DNA from: Acetatifactor sp.
GTDB lineage: Bacteria > Bacillota > Clostridia > Lachnospirales > Lachnospiraceae
Reading direction: 5' to 3'
Length of the DNA: 64,000 bases
Assembly: GCA_016290775.1 (NCBI GenBank)
Contig: JAEEVF010000002.1
Coordinates: 1 to 64,000, forward strand
Positions 9,318 through 16,883 of the stretch are shown here, one piece after another. Position 1 is the first letter of the stretch, and each line of letters begins with the position of its first letter. The translations under genes were made by a program, and so were the position numbers. Below the pieces are notes generated by a model. The model did no database searches. It was given only the letters and a program-made list of their open reading frames with translations, and was not told where the DNA came from.

Positions 9318-10487
9318 ATGAGGGATTTTAGCAGGCTTGAGAAGTTGCTGAATGGCTTTGTGGAGCAGGGGACGAACCCTGGTTGCGCGGTTGCGATCAT
9401 GCAGGGGGACGAAATGATCTTTCACGGCGAGGCAGGATATGCGGACATTGCGTCGGGGAAGAAAGTGGACGTGCACAGCATGTTCAGTCAGGCGTCCACG
9501 ACGAAGCTTTTTACCTATGCCATTTTGGGAATGATCTTCGAAGAGGGGAAATTCCTTTTCAGCGATCCGCTGTATTATTATCTGCCGGAGTGGAAGAACA
9601 CGCAAAAGTACGTGATGCAGCCGAATGGAGAGATCATAACGGCACCTTTGGAGAAGCCTATCACGATCCGTGATGCGGTGGCGATGATGTGCGGTCTGCC
9701 CTATTGCATGGTGCCGTCCGCAAATCCGACGACGCCGACCCTGGCGGCCATGAGCAAGCAAATGGCGGAGCTTTTGAAGGAAGGTCCGACCACGATCGCG
9801 CAGGAGGTACGCGCCATGGCAAACGTGCCTGTCATGTTTGAGCCAGGATCCCATTGGCAATATGGCTTTGGCTCAGAGATCACGGGCGTTCTCGTGGAAA
9901 CCTTTGAAGGAAAGCCGCTCCGTGAGGTTTTCAAGGATCGACTGATCGAGCCGTTGGAGCTGGAGGACACGGATACGCTTGCACGCCCCTGGAACAAGGA
10001 TCGCATTGTGACGAACTATGCAAAGAAGGGGCCAGGGCAGTTTGAGGCGACTGGCGATTTCTCGCAGTTGGATCCCGACAAGGTGCCAGCAGGTGCGCGC
10101 CCGAACCTTCTGACCAGCGCTCACGATTTTGCGGTATTCATGCAGATGCTTGCAAACGGCGGCACCTATAAGGGGAAGAAGTTCCTTGGGAGAGGTACGG
10201 TAGAGATGCTGCATGAGAATCAGCTTGGCCCCGTGCAAATGAAGGATTTTGAGAATGATTATCTCGCCGGCTATGGCTATGGCCTCGGCTTCCGCACGCT
10301 CCTTACGCAGAAGTATGGTCACAACGGTCATCTCGGCAACTTTGGCTGGACTGGAGGCACTGGCATCTGGGTGGAGGCGGATCCCGTGGACAGATTCTCC
10401 GTGGCGTACATGCACAACATGCGCCCCAACGACGAGCTGTACCACCATCACAGGGTACGCGCCGTCGTGAACGGGATCATGCTGTAA
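9318..10487 (+). CDS. CubicO/class C beta-lactamase-fold serine hydrolase
   Basis: A 389-residue serine hydrolase of the beta-lactamase/EstB/CubicO family. The SxxK nucleophile motif is STTK at residues 60-63 in FSQASTTKLFTYA. The Tyr of the second motif is in HWQYGFGSEI, and the third motif is replaced by HNGHLGNFGWTGGTG near the C-terminus, the HxG form common in esterases and peptidases of this fold. No signal peptide is visible, so a cytoplasmic esterase or D-amino-acid peptidase is likelier than an antibiotic-resistance enzyme. A perfect AAGGAGG site lies before the ATG, 48 bases after the previous gene. A strong terminator follows at 10510. Confidence 0.85.
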   Translation: MRDFSRLEKLLNGFVEQGTNPGCAVAIMQGDEMIFHGEAGYADIASGKKVDVHSMFSQASTTKLFTYAILGMIFEEGKFLFSDPLYYYLPEWKNTQKYVMQPNGEIITAPLEKPITIRDAVAMMCGLPYCMVPSANPTTPTLAAMSKQMAELLKEGPTTIAQEVRAMANVPVMFEPGSHWQYGFGSEITGVLVETFEGKPLREVFKDRLIEPLELEDTDTLARPWNKDRIVTNYAKKGPGQFEATGDFSQLDPDKVPAGARPNLLTSAHDFAVFMQMLANGGTYKGKKFLGRGTVEMLHENQLGPVQMKDFENDYLAGYGYGLGFRTLLTQKYGHNGHLGNFGWTGGTGIWVEADPVDRFSVAYMHNMRPNDELYHHHRVRAVVNGIML

Positions 10488-10509
10488 TAGGAAGCACATT
10501 CGTAAAAAC

Positions 10510-10541
10510 GCCCCCGCAAACTCGTTTGCGGGGGCTTGTTT
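10510..10541 (+). terminator. Rho-independent terminator
   Basis: An 11-bp perfect GC-rich stem (GCCCCCGCAAA/TTTGCGGGGGC) with a CTCG loop followed by TTGTTTG, 22 bases after the serine hydrolase stop. The same hairpin with one wobble change recurs at 11757. Confidence 0.85.
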
Positions 10542-10581
10542 GTGGAATTGAATAATACATAATATTACATACTTTTTTCAT

Positions 10582-10695
10582 TGGCATACATCAGGATGGC
10601 TTAATGAAGAAGCCACAAAAATGGGCGTGAATTTTTCTCAAGTGCTTCAAGAAGCATTGATCCAGAAAATAGCTGCAAACGAGGCTCGTTTCTGA
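10582..10695 (+). pseudogene. HicB-like antitoxin C-terminal remnant
   Basis: An open frame without a start codon encodes WLNEEATKMGVNFSQVLQEA and a few more residues to a TGA at 10693-10695. The GxNFSQxLQEAL pattern is the C-terminal dimerising ribbon-helix-helix tail seen in many HicB antitoxins. No HicA toxin or HicB N-terminal domain is present between the flanking terminators, so this is read as a decayed relic. The match is by eye and the fragment is short. Confidence 0.4.
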
Positions 10696-10718
10696 AGCGA
10701 AAAAAGGTCATATATTAT

Positions 10719-10757
10719 GAGGTAAGATGCGAAAAATGCATCTTACCTCTTTTTTTT
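10719..10757 (+). terminator. Rho-independent terminator
   Basis: A 12-bp perfect stem (10719-10730 with 10738-10749, GAGGTAAGATGC and its complement), a 7-base loop and a run of eight T. It follows the HicB-like relic and would isolate the LytTR gene from upstream transcription. Apart from this, the 10488-10860 gap holds only the first terminator and the relic. Confidence 0.85.
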
Positions 10758-10860
10758 GACCACTTACCGATATTCGGATGACAAAGACAGGGGCATGTGC
10801 TAACATGCAATCAACGGTACCGATAAAGCAATTTAGCAAAATGGGAAGGGAGAAATCGAC

Positions 10861-11304
10861 GTGAGAGTGGAAATCAATGTTTCGGAAGACATCAAAGAGC
10901 CATATGTCGTGATCCATACGGGAGAGGTTACGCCAGAGATCTCAGAGCTGGCGCAGGAAATTTCCGGATTTCAGCATTCTTCGGGCATGATCCTTGGAAC
11001 CTTGGATGAGCGGATTGTCATTCTGAAACAAGAGGAGATCATATTAGTCCGCGTGGAGAACGATAAGGTTTTTGCAGTCACTCCGAAAGGAACTTTCCAA
11101 GTTGGGAAGCGTCTGTACGAACTCTTGGACATGCTGGGAAACAATTTTATCCAAGTGTCGAAATCCGCAGCGATCAATCTGAAATGCCTTGAAAGCGTGG
11201 AACCGTCCTTCAGTGGAGTGATGCTTTTGCACTTGAAAAACGGAGAGAAGGAATATATTTCCAGAAAATTCGTTCCGCAACTAAAAAAACGTTTAGGATT
11301 ATAG
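10861..11304 (+). CDS. LytTR family DNA-binding regulator
   Basis: A 147-residue protein whose C-terminal ~95 residues form a LytTR DNA-binding domain: EEIILVRVENDKVFAV, the GNNFIQVSKSAAINL block and the final YISRKFVPQLKKRLG helix. It lacks a receiver domain, as in the short LytTR regulators that are encoded with a DUF3021 membrane protein and act on their own operon. The start is GTG at 10861 with a GGGAAGGGAG site upstream. The next gene begins 12 bases downstream. The signal is unknown. Confidence 0.9.
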   Translation: MRVEINVSEDIKEPYVVIHTGEVTPEISELAQEISGFQHSSGMILGTLDERIVILKQEEIILVRVENDKVFAVTPKGTFQVGKRLYELLDMLGNNFIQVSKSAAINLKCLESVEPSFSGVMLLHLKNGEKEYISRKFVPQLKKRLGL

Positions 11305-11316
11305 GAGGATAGAAAA

Positions 11317-11742
11317 ATGAAGATTTGGAAAGATATGGTGATATCAACAGTGATCTCGATCATGGTAGCAGCAACAATGTTTGTGATCGCAGGCGTTGTC
11401 TTTGATCTGATCGGCAAAGGTAGTTTTTCGTTTGAGAATTATCAGTTTTCAAAAATGGCTCTGGCCTGTGTGGTGACCGGACTGGGTTTTGGCGTGCCGA
11501 GCGTGCTTTATCGGATAGAGTCCGTACCTATGGCATTGGCAACGGTGATCCAGATGGGCATCGGCCTTGCGGTATATCTGTTCGCTGCCCTCAAAGTAGG
11601 CTGGATCCCCGTGCAGGCAGGCACGGTTGCATGCATTTGCACGATCGTTGGTGCGATCGTACTGGCATTTCTCATTTGGATCGGCTTTATGGCATACAAT
11701 AAAAGCCTCGCTGACAAAATCAATCATGCACTCAAGAATTGA
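11317..11742 (+). CDS. DUF3021 family membrane protein
   Basis: A 141-residue protein with four evenly spaced transmembrane helices and short loops, fitting the DUF3021 family that is almost always paired with a short LytTR regulator (LytTR regulatory systems). In such pairs the membrane protein is thought to restrain the regulator. An AGGAGG site lies 8 bases before the ATG. It is the last gene of the two-gene operon and is closed by the terminator at 11757. Confidence 0.85.
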   Translation: MKIWKDMVISTVISIMVAATMFVIAGVVFDLIGKGSFSFENYQFSKMALACVVTGLGFGVPSVLYRIESVPMALATVIQMGIGLAVYLFAALKVGWIPVQAGTVACICTIVGAIVLAFLIWIGFMAYNKSLADKINHALKN

Positions 11743-11756
11743 TGAGCATAAAGAAG

Positions 11757-11789
11757 CGCCCTCGCAAACTCGTTTGCGGGGGCGTTTTT
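11757..11789 (+). terminator. Rho-independent terminator (second copy)
   Basis: A 12-bp stem (CGCCCTCGCAAA with TTTGCGGGGGCG, one G-U pair), CTCG loop and five T. It lies between convergent genes and is nearly identical in stem and loop to the terminator at 10510. Confidence 0.85.
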
Positions 11790-11796
11790 GTTATGG

Positions 11797-12663
11797 TTAT
11801 CTCAGGATCTCGTCGATGGTGGAGACGGTGCTGAAGGTGCCTTTGTTCTTGGCGATGATCTCCTTGATCTTGGGGAGTTCGAAGTAGTTTACGTAGCAGA
11901 TCAGGGTCTTGTTCTCGCCGGCGATGGCGCCGTAGGAATCCATGAGGGTGCAGGTTTTGTTGAGCTCCTGCTTGATGGCCTTCACCAGTGCGTCGGGCTC
12001 CTTGGTGATGATCGTCACCTGCTTGATGGCTTCGTAATGATCCGTGAAGTGGTTGATGATGGAGGTGGCGACAACATATACCAGAAGGCTCATCAGTGCG
12101 GCATTGCGGTTGATCAGGATGAAAACGGCGGCATATACGCAAGCATTAAAGCCAATGAGAAGATAGGTCATGCTGAAGTTTTTGCCGGTCTTGTCGGAGA
12201 TCTTTTTCACGACGATGTTCGCGAAGATCTCGGAGCCGTCAATACATCCGCCGCTCTTCAGGATCAGGGAAAGGCCCGCGCCAAGGAGCGCGCCGCCAAA
12301 CACTACTGCGAGGAAGTGTTCCGTGTTGAGTTCGAAGGGGATCCGCTCGAAGATGGCGATGCCGACGGTATATACTGCCGAACCGAGGATCGCCTTAAAG
12401 CCGAAGCGTTTTCCGAGGATCACGCAGCCGGCGATCAAGAAGGGCAGGAACACGCAGGCCACGCAAAGGGAAAGGTTCCATTTTGTCAGCATGCTCAGGA
12501 TGATGGCGATGCCGGCGGTGCCGTAGTCGATGGCGTCATTCGGAATGAGGATGCAGACTACGGAGAAGCTTGCCATTAAAGCGCCCGCCGTGATCAGAAG
12601 GCAGGAGAGGAACTCCGCAAAAAGTTTGTCGTAGCTAATTTTCTTATCAACTTTCTCTTTCAT
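11797..12663 (-). CDS. YitT family membrane protein
   Basis: A 288-residue protein with about five N-terminal transmembrane segments and a C-terminal soluble DUF2179-type domain (VTIITKEPDALVKAI... to the final STIDEILR). This is the YitT family of Firmicutes, of unknown transport function. A longer frame starts at 12708, but the ATG at 12663 has a perfect GGAGGAG site at 12669-12675 and removes an implausible Arg/Lys-rich N-terminus. This start lies inside the end of the EIIC gene (17-base overlap), so the two are translationally coupled. It is the distal gene of the reverse-transcriptase operon. Confidence 0.85.
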   Translation of the reverse strand: MKEKVDKKISYDKLFAEFLSCLLITAGALMASFSVVCILIPNDAIDYGTAGIAIILSMLTKWNLSLCVACVFLPFLIAGCVILGKRFGFKAILGSAVYTVGIAIFERIPFELNTEHFLAVVFGGALLGAGLSLILKSGGCIDGSEIFANIVVKKISDKTGKNFSMTYLLIGFNACVYAAVFILINRNAALMSLLVYVVATSIINHFTDHYEAIKQVTIITKEPDALVKAIKQELNKTCTLMDSYGAIAGENKTLICYVNYFELPKIKEIIAKNKGTFSTVSTIDEILR

Positions 12664-13750
12664 TTTTCTCCTCCGTTTTCTGCGTTTTTTCGTTTGAGGG
12701 CGTCTCAACTAAGTATTTCTTTTGCATTAAGGTCAGGAAAAAAGCAATGGGCAGGGCCACGATCATGGAAACAAGGAACATGATAAAGCCCTTGCCGGCA
12801 TAGGCAACACAAGTGACAAAGCTCGGGAACGCGAAGGAGATGCACTGGCATCCCGCAAAGCCCGCAATGCCGCCGCCGACGGCGCCTGCAATGCAGGCAG
12901 AGAGCATGGCGCGGGGATGGCGGATCGTAATGCCAAAGAGTCCGGGCTCCGTCACGCCAAGGGCGCAGGAAAGCGCGGCCTGACAGGAAAGGCTCTTTGC
13001 GTCCTTTTCCTTTTGGATGAGTGCCATGGCCAGGCAGGCACCGCATTGTCCGTAAACGGCGCCGCCAAGGAGCGGCATGATCATGTCATATCCATTCGTA
13101 GCGATGTTTGTGATCGCGACGGGAACGATGCTCCAGTGGGCGCCAAGGAAGACCATGGGCTGGATCACAAAGCCCATAAAGCAACCTGCGATCACGGGGC
13201 TTAGGTTGTAGAGCACGGTGAAGATCTTGGTCAGTCCTGTTCCGATGAGGCTCCCCAAGGGACCAAACACAAGGAAGGTCACGGGCAGCACGATCAGGCA
13301 GCAAATGAGGGGTTTCAGGAATCCCTTTAGCGATTGTGGCAGGAATTTGTCACAAGGCTTTTCGACGAAATATAATAAGCCGATGGCGAGGAGTACCGGA
13401 ATCACGCTGGAGTGGTAGACGCTGGGCTGGATGGTCAGGCCAAGGAAGCTTAAGGACTGATTGTTTTCGAGGATCGCCACGAGGTCCGGATAGAGCATGG
13501 CCACGGGGATCAGCAGGGAGAGGAACGGGTTCGTTTTCCACTGCTTCGAGGCCGTGAGTGCCAGGAAAAACGGCAGGAAATAAAAGAATCCGTCTGATAC
13601 GGCGTAAAACACGAGGTACAGGCCGCTTTCTTTCGAGAGCACGCCAAAGTTCGCCAGCAGAATGAGAACGCTCTTTAGGATGCTGGCGGCGGTCAGGTAA
13701 TTGATGATGGGGAGAAAAAGCCCCGTGATCTGGTCGATGATCTTTTTCAT
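12647..13750 (-). CDS. solitary PTS EIIC-like membrane protein
   Basis: A 367-residue membrane protein of the glucose/beta-glucoside EIIC superfamily. It has about ten hydrophobic segments, an AHW loop (GAHWSIVPVAITN) and the signature GVTEPGLFGI near residue 270, which in active transporters binds the sugar. No EIIA or EIIB domain is fused, and none is encoded nearby, so sugar phosphorylation would need a partner elsewhere. The ATG overlaps the reverse transcriptase stop (ATGA at 13747-13750), which is unusual for a sugar transporter. Closest relatives would be BglF- or NagE-type EIIC. Its function with the RT is unknown. Confidence 0.85.
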   Translation of the reverse strand: MKKIIDQITGLFLPIINYLTAASILKSVLILLANFGVLSKESGLYLVFYAVSDGFFYFLPFFLALTASKQWKTNPFLSLLIPVAMLYPDLVAILENNQSLSFLGLTIQPSVYHSSVIPVLLAIGLLYFVEKPCDKFLPQSLKGFLKPLICCLIVLPVTFLVFGPLGSLIGTGLTKIFTVLYNLSPVIAGCFMGFVIQPMVFLGAHWSIVPVAITNIATNGYDMIMPLLGGAVYGQCGACLAMALIQKEKDAKSLSCQAALSCALGVTEPGLFGITIRHPRAMLSACIAGAVGGGIAGFAGCQCISFAFPSFVTCVAYAGKGFIMFLVSMIVALPIAFFLTLMQKKYLVETPSNEKTQKTEEKNERES

Positions 13751-14976
13751 GTTTCATTCTCCTTGGCGAAGGCATAATAAGCGTGGACTAAGGACTGGTA
13801 GCCAAGGGCTTTTAAGTCTTCATATCTTGCATTGTAGCGGGCCTTAGTGTGTTTGCCCGTGATGAGGGTGCGGAGGCACTCCTGTGCGTAGAGGTCGATC
13901 ACGTGAAGGCTCTCCGTAGTGTTGATGGTGGAAAAGTACCAATAGCTCCAGGTGAGGTCGCTGTCAACGGAGCTCTCTAAGAGCTTGCGGTTAAAGATGC
14001 GGACAAATGCCTTGGCCGCCTTCTCGCCCGCAAGGTCGTTCCTATTTTGCCAGCGCGTAAGGGATCTGGCCTTACGGCGCATTTTTGCCTTGATCTTTGC
14101 GACGGAAACGGGGGAGACGTCCACCTTTCCGTTTTGCAGGAAAAAGCCGAGGAAGATGAAACCGTCCTGTGGCGTTCTAAATTCCTCTTTCGAGGGGTTG
14201 ACGGACAGACCGGCTTTTGCAAGGAAGTCGCGGATGGTCTCGGCGTAGCCCTGCACCTCCTCCATGGAGTCGCCAAAGACGATGACGTCATCGCTGTAGC
14301 GCGCATAGGGGATATGATGATCATAAAACCATTTGTCCATTTCCGCAAGATAAAGATTTGCGTAGAAGCAGGCCTGCGGCGTTCCTGCCATAATGCCTTT
14401 TTCTTCGGTTATGACATGCGTGTCACCGGCGTCTCCTTCCCAGGTGACACGCGGTTCCGTAAGAAGTGACGCGAGAAACCTATAAAGTGCAGGGTCGTCC
14501 TCTAAGGCGGACTTAAGTTTTGGCAAAAGGCGCGGGATGGGAATGGAATTGAAATAATTGCTTACGTCAACTTTGTAGGTATATTTTTCCGAAAGGCCCG
14601 GGATCTTTTGCAGGCGGCGGATGGCATCGCTTGCGCTCCTGCCCGGTCGGAAGGAATATAGATTGTCCGAAAAAAGGGAGTCATATTTGCGGAGCATCAG
14701 GTAAGTCAGGAGCTTAAGGACCATGTTTTCCGCATTTGGATAGGTGTAGACCACGCGTTTTTTGTGAGAGCTCTGCTTGCTGATGATCTTCTTTTTGGGA
14801 AGTGGAAAGGGGTTGCTTTCGCTGGCCTGGAATTCACCTGTGATCGGAAGATATCCCTGTACGTCAAGAAAGCCTCGCAACTGCCGTTCGATATCCTTGG
14901 GGCAGGCGAGGGAAGTCTTGTAATCATAGAATTTTTCCCAGACCTCGGGCTGGGAGATGGAATCCAACAGGGACAT
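13747..14976 (-). CDS. stand-alone reverse transcriptase, group-II-like, non-intron
   Basis: A 409-residue reverse transcriptase. Palm and finger motifs in order: basic KKKIISK near 61-67, YSFRPGRSASDAI at 107-119 (RT2), YKVDVSNYFNS at 134-144 with catalytic Asp137 (RT3), GIMAGTPQACFYANLYLAEMD near 194-214 (RT4), ARYSDDVIVFG with the YSDD catalytic box at 227-230 (RT5), GLSVNPSK (RT6) and FIFLGFFLQNGKV (RT7), then a ~110-residue helical thumb-like tail. There is no maturase, HNH or other effector domain, and the retron NAxxH and VTG signatures are absent. An upstream start at 15114 would add a residue stretch encoded by the structured RNA; the ATG at 14976 has a GAGG site 6 bases away and is preferred. 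A structured RNA lies upstream; EIIC is coupled downstream. It could be a defence RT (DRT/UG type) or a group-II-like RT. Confidence 0.9.
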   Translation of the reverse strand: MSLLDSISQPEVWEKFYDYKTSLACPKDIERQLRGFLDVQGYLPITGEFQASESNPFPLPKKKIISKQSSHKKRVVYTYPNAENMVLKLLTYLMLRKYDSLFSDNLYSFRPGRSASDAIRRLQKIPGLSEKYTYKVDVSNYFNSIPIPRLLPKLKSALEDDPALYRFLASLLTEPRVTWEGDAGDTHVITEEKGIMAGTPQACFYANLYLAEMDKWFYDHHIPYARYSDDVIVFGDSMEEVQGYAETIRDFLAKAGLSVNPSKEEFRTPQDGFIFLGFFLQNGKVDVSPVSVAKIKAKMRRKARSLTRWQNRNDLAGEKAAKAFVRIFNRKLLESSVDSDLTWSYWYFSTINTTESLHVIDLYAQECLRTLITGKHTKARYNARYEDLKALGYQSLVHAYYAFAKENET

Positions 14977-15025
14977 GAGGAACCTCGATATTTGGGTTTT
15001 AGACAACAAAACAAAAGATAAAGCA

Positions 15026-15167
15026 AAAATAAAAGCAGGAAGAGAAGGAGTTAAATTCAGGGAAATTCCCTGAATGTACGGGATCGTACGAGGGACGGCT
15101 GCCTGCGAAGCCATGTTTGTCCCGCGCCGGACCCATCACAGGCGCTAAGCGTTCTCTTCCTGCTTTA
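15026..15167 (-). ncRNA. structured RNA closed by inverted repeat, upstream of RT
   Basis: A 15-bp perfect inverted repeat (15032-15046 with 15152-15166, AAAGCAGGAAGAGAA and its complement) extends to about 20 bp by five more A-T pairs with one bulged base. It encloses four hairpins, in plus-strand coordinates: 15055-15064/15066-15075 (10 bp, loop 1-3), 15076-15080/15085-15089, 15092-15100 with 15109-15123 (GGGAC/GTCCC enclosing GGCT/AGCC), and 15124-15128/15141-15145. The element lies between the stop of the upstream gene (6 bases away) and the RT start, and is transcribed with the RT if read from the minus strand. The complementary ends directly upstream of an RT resemble retron a1/a2 repeats and defence-RT RNAs. 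A multibranched terminator for the upstream gene is the simplest alternative, since a U-rich stretch follows. Confidence 0.65.
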
Positions 15168-15172
15168 TTTTA

Positions 15173-15718
15173 TCATACTTTCAGAGCTTCTTTGGTTCTT
15201 CTGATCACGTAGGACTTGGTGTTCCACCAGCCTTCATGGTTGTAGTAGAAGCGAACGTAGGGCACGCCTTCCTGGCGGCACTGCCTGCGGATGCGCTGTG
15301 CCTCGCTGCTTTCGGGCATCAGCTCCACGACAAGGGCCTTCGATCCGTCTCTCTGGAACGTAATCAGGGTCGCACTGCCGTTACGGATGGAATCCTGAGC
15401 GAATACATATTCAGGGAATGCTTCCTTAAACACGCTCATGAAATAATCCTGATAGCTCAAGCCGGAATTGAACTGATTTTCTTCCGCGGGCATTTCGGGA
15501 CCCCAGGAGTCTCCGGACGCGGCCTTTTCGGTCGGCTGAATGGTGGCCGCGCTCCCGGTCTGAGGACGGGAAGCGTTGGAAGAACTGCTTGCATTCGATT
15601 GATTTGTTGCATTGTTAATGGCGTCAGATGCCTCTTTTGCCACGGTTTCTGCGGCTTCCTTGAGCTGCTTTAGCATGTCGTTGCCTGCAGAACCGAACAG
15701 TTTGTCAAGTAATCCCAT
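15173..15718 (-). CDS. hypothetical protein with compact C-terminal alpha/beta domain
   Basis: A 181-residue protein of no recognised family. Residues 1-40 form an amphipathic helix (GLLDKLFGSAGNDMLKQL...) typical of small Firmicute proteins. Residues about 40-80 are a Ser/Asn/Ala-rich linker, and 90-181 form a folded domain with the pattern ALVVELMPES ... QRIRRQCRQEGVPYVRFYYN. The Glu after hydrophobic strands and the following Lys/Arg helix and strand recall degenerate nuclease-like folds such as DUF2726, but no active site can be defended. No signal peptide. The start is ATG with an AGGAGGGG site. Its stop is 6 bases from the closing helix of the RNA upstream of the RT, so the two may share a transcript. 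Confidence 0.8.
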   Translation of the reverse strand: MGLLDKLFGSAGNDMLKQLKEAAETVAKEASDAINNATNQSNASSSSNASRPQTGSAATIQPTEKAASGDSWGPEMPAEENQFNSGLSYQDYFMSVFKEAFPEYVFAQDSIRNGSATLITFQRDGSKALVVELMPESSEAQRIRRQCRQEGVPYVRFYYNHEGWWNTKSYVIRRTKEALKV

Positions 15719-15799
15719 GGTACCCCTCCTTTATAAATCACTTTTTGTTTTTGCGTAACCTAAATCTATTATACTGAAATGGCGTCGGAAAGACAAGGT

Positions 15800-16834
15800 T
15801 TATTTCTGCGTAGCCTGGATGATCACCGCATAGCCGTCACCGTAGTGACCACAATCAGAGTCTGGATTTACCATGAGGAGGTATTCTTTGCCGCCCTTGT
15901 AGATCATGTAGGAGCCAATGCCGTTGTCCTTGAGTTCCTGACCTGTCATCTTTTGTTCGGTATTGAGAGCACTTGCGAAGGTGCAGCCGCCAGCTTCAAG
16001 TGCGTCAATGATGGAATCGCGGCAGGCGATCACATCCTCCTCGGTCGTCAGGTGATCCCCGTAAAACTTGAAGGTGATGGTGGACCTGGGCGTCCAGGCT
16101 TCAGGATTGGAATCTAAGACAACAACTGCGCGCACGCCCTCAGGTGCCGCAAGGTTTTCTGCCTTTACGCCAAAGGCTTCGATGGAACCGGTGGGAGCTT
16201 CTGCTTCCTTCAGCGGCTGGAGGCAAACTGTCAGGTCGTACTCTATCCAGCTGTAATACTCATCATATTCCTCATCATGCTCTGTCTTGATCGTGTAAGC
16301 GGGATATTCGTCCGGATCGCCGTAGAATTCAAATGTCATGGGGTTTCCAAAGTCAAACCGCAGCATTAAGCAGTAAGGGTTCTTTTCGCCGGGCATGTAG
16401 AGCCTGACATCGTTCCAGGTGCTTTTTTCGATGCGCTCCTTGTCATCGTCCGATGCGTGAAAGCCCTTTGCGAACAGGCTGTTCGTCCATGCGACCAGCT
16501 CATCGCGGGTCACGCCGTCATAGTATACCTCATATTGGTAGGAGGCCTTCGGATCAGGATTCTCGCGCATTTGCTCAAAGCCCGTGTAAACGATCTTGCC
16601 GCTGGTCTTGATCTCATCGATGCCATACTTGTTGTAGATGAAAGCAGGCCATTTGCCGTCCTCGAGCGTACCGGACTCTTCCTTTGCGGAGCCTGAGCCG
16701 GATGATCCGGATGAGCCTGACGCTCCGCTCTTGCCGGAGCCAGAACCAGAACCGCCATCTGTCTTGCCCCCACAGGCTGCCAGGCAGAAGATGAGAAGTG
16801 CTGCCATCAGTAACAGGGAAATCTTCTTTTTCAT
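15800..16834 (-). CDS. lipoprotein of unknown function
   Basis: A 344-residue lipoprotein: signal peptide with lipobox LAAC and Cys21, then a Gly/Ser-rich linker (SGSGSGKSGASGSSGSS...) and an acidic mature domain with many Tyr and Asp residues. No enzyme motif is recognised. A central YEVYYDGVTRDELVAWTNSL segment and the repeated DEYxxY runs give the impression of a substrate- or cell-wall-facing domain. An AGGAGG site precedes the ATG. It sits 49 bases downstream of the large zinc-ribbon membrane protein and is probably co-transcribed with it. Confidence 0.85.
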   Translation of the reverse strand: MKKKISLLLMAALLIFCLAACGGKTDGGSGSGSGKSGASGSSGSSGSGSAKEESGTLEDGKWPAFIYNKYGIDEIKTSGKIVYTGFEQMRENPDPKASYQYEVYYDGVTRDELVAWTNSLFAKGFHASDDDKERIEKSTWNDVRLYMPGEKNPYCLMLRFDFGNPMTFEFYGDPDEYPAYTIKTEHDEEYDEYYSWIEYDLTVCLQPLKEAEAPTGSIEAFGVKAENLAAPEGVRAVVVLDSNPEAWTPRSTITFKFYGDHLTTEEDVIACRDSIIDALEAGGCTFASALNTEQKMTGQELKDNGIGSYMIYKGGKEYLLMVNPDSDCGHYGDGYAVIIQATQK

Positions 16835-16883
16835 GTAACTTGTCCTCCTTTATGTGATTTGTAATTGTTTAGGCTTTGTTTGG

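Noticed and set aside
9318..10487. Antibiotic-resistance beta-lactamase
   Set aside because: No signal peptide and an HxG-type third motif; fits CubicO/esterase-like members of the fold.
11788..12579. 263-codon open frame on the plus strand
   Set aside because: Opposite YitT, whose membrane segments and ribosome site are clear; the antisense product is acidic low-complexity.
13747..15167. Classical retron or diversity-generating retroelement
   Set aside because: Retron NAxxH and VTG motifs are missing, and no template/variable repeat pair or target gene was found near the RT; group II intron domains V-VI are also not seen.
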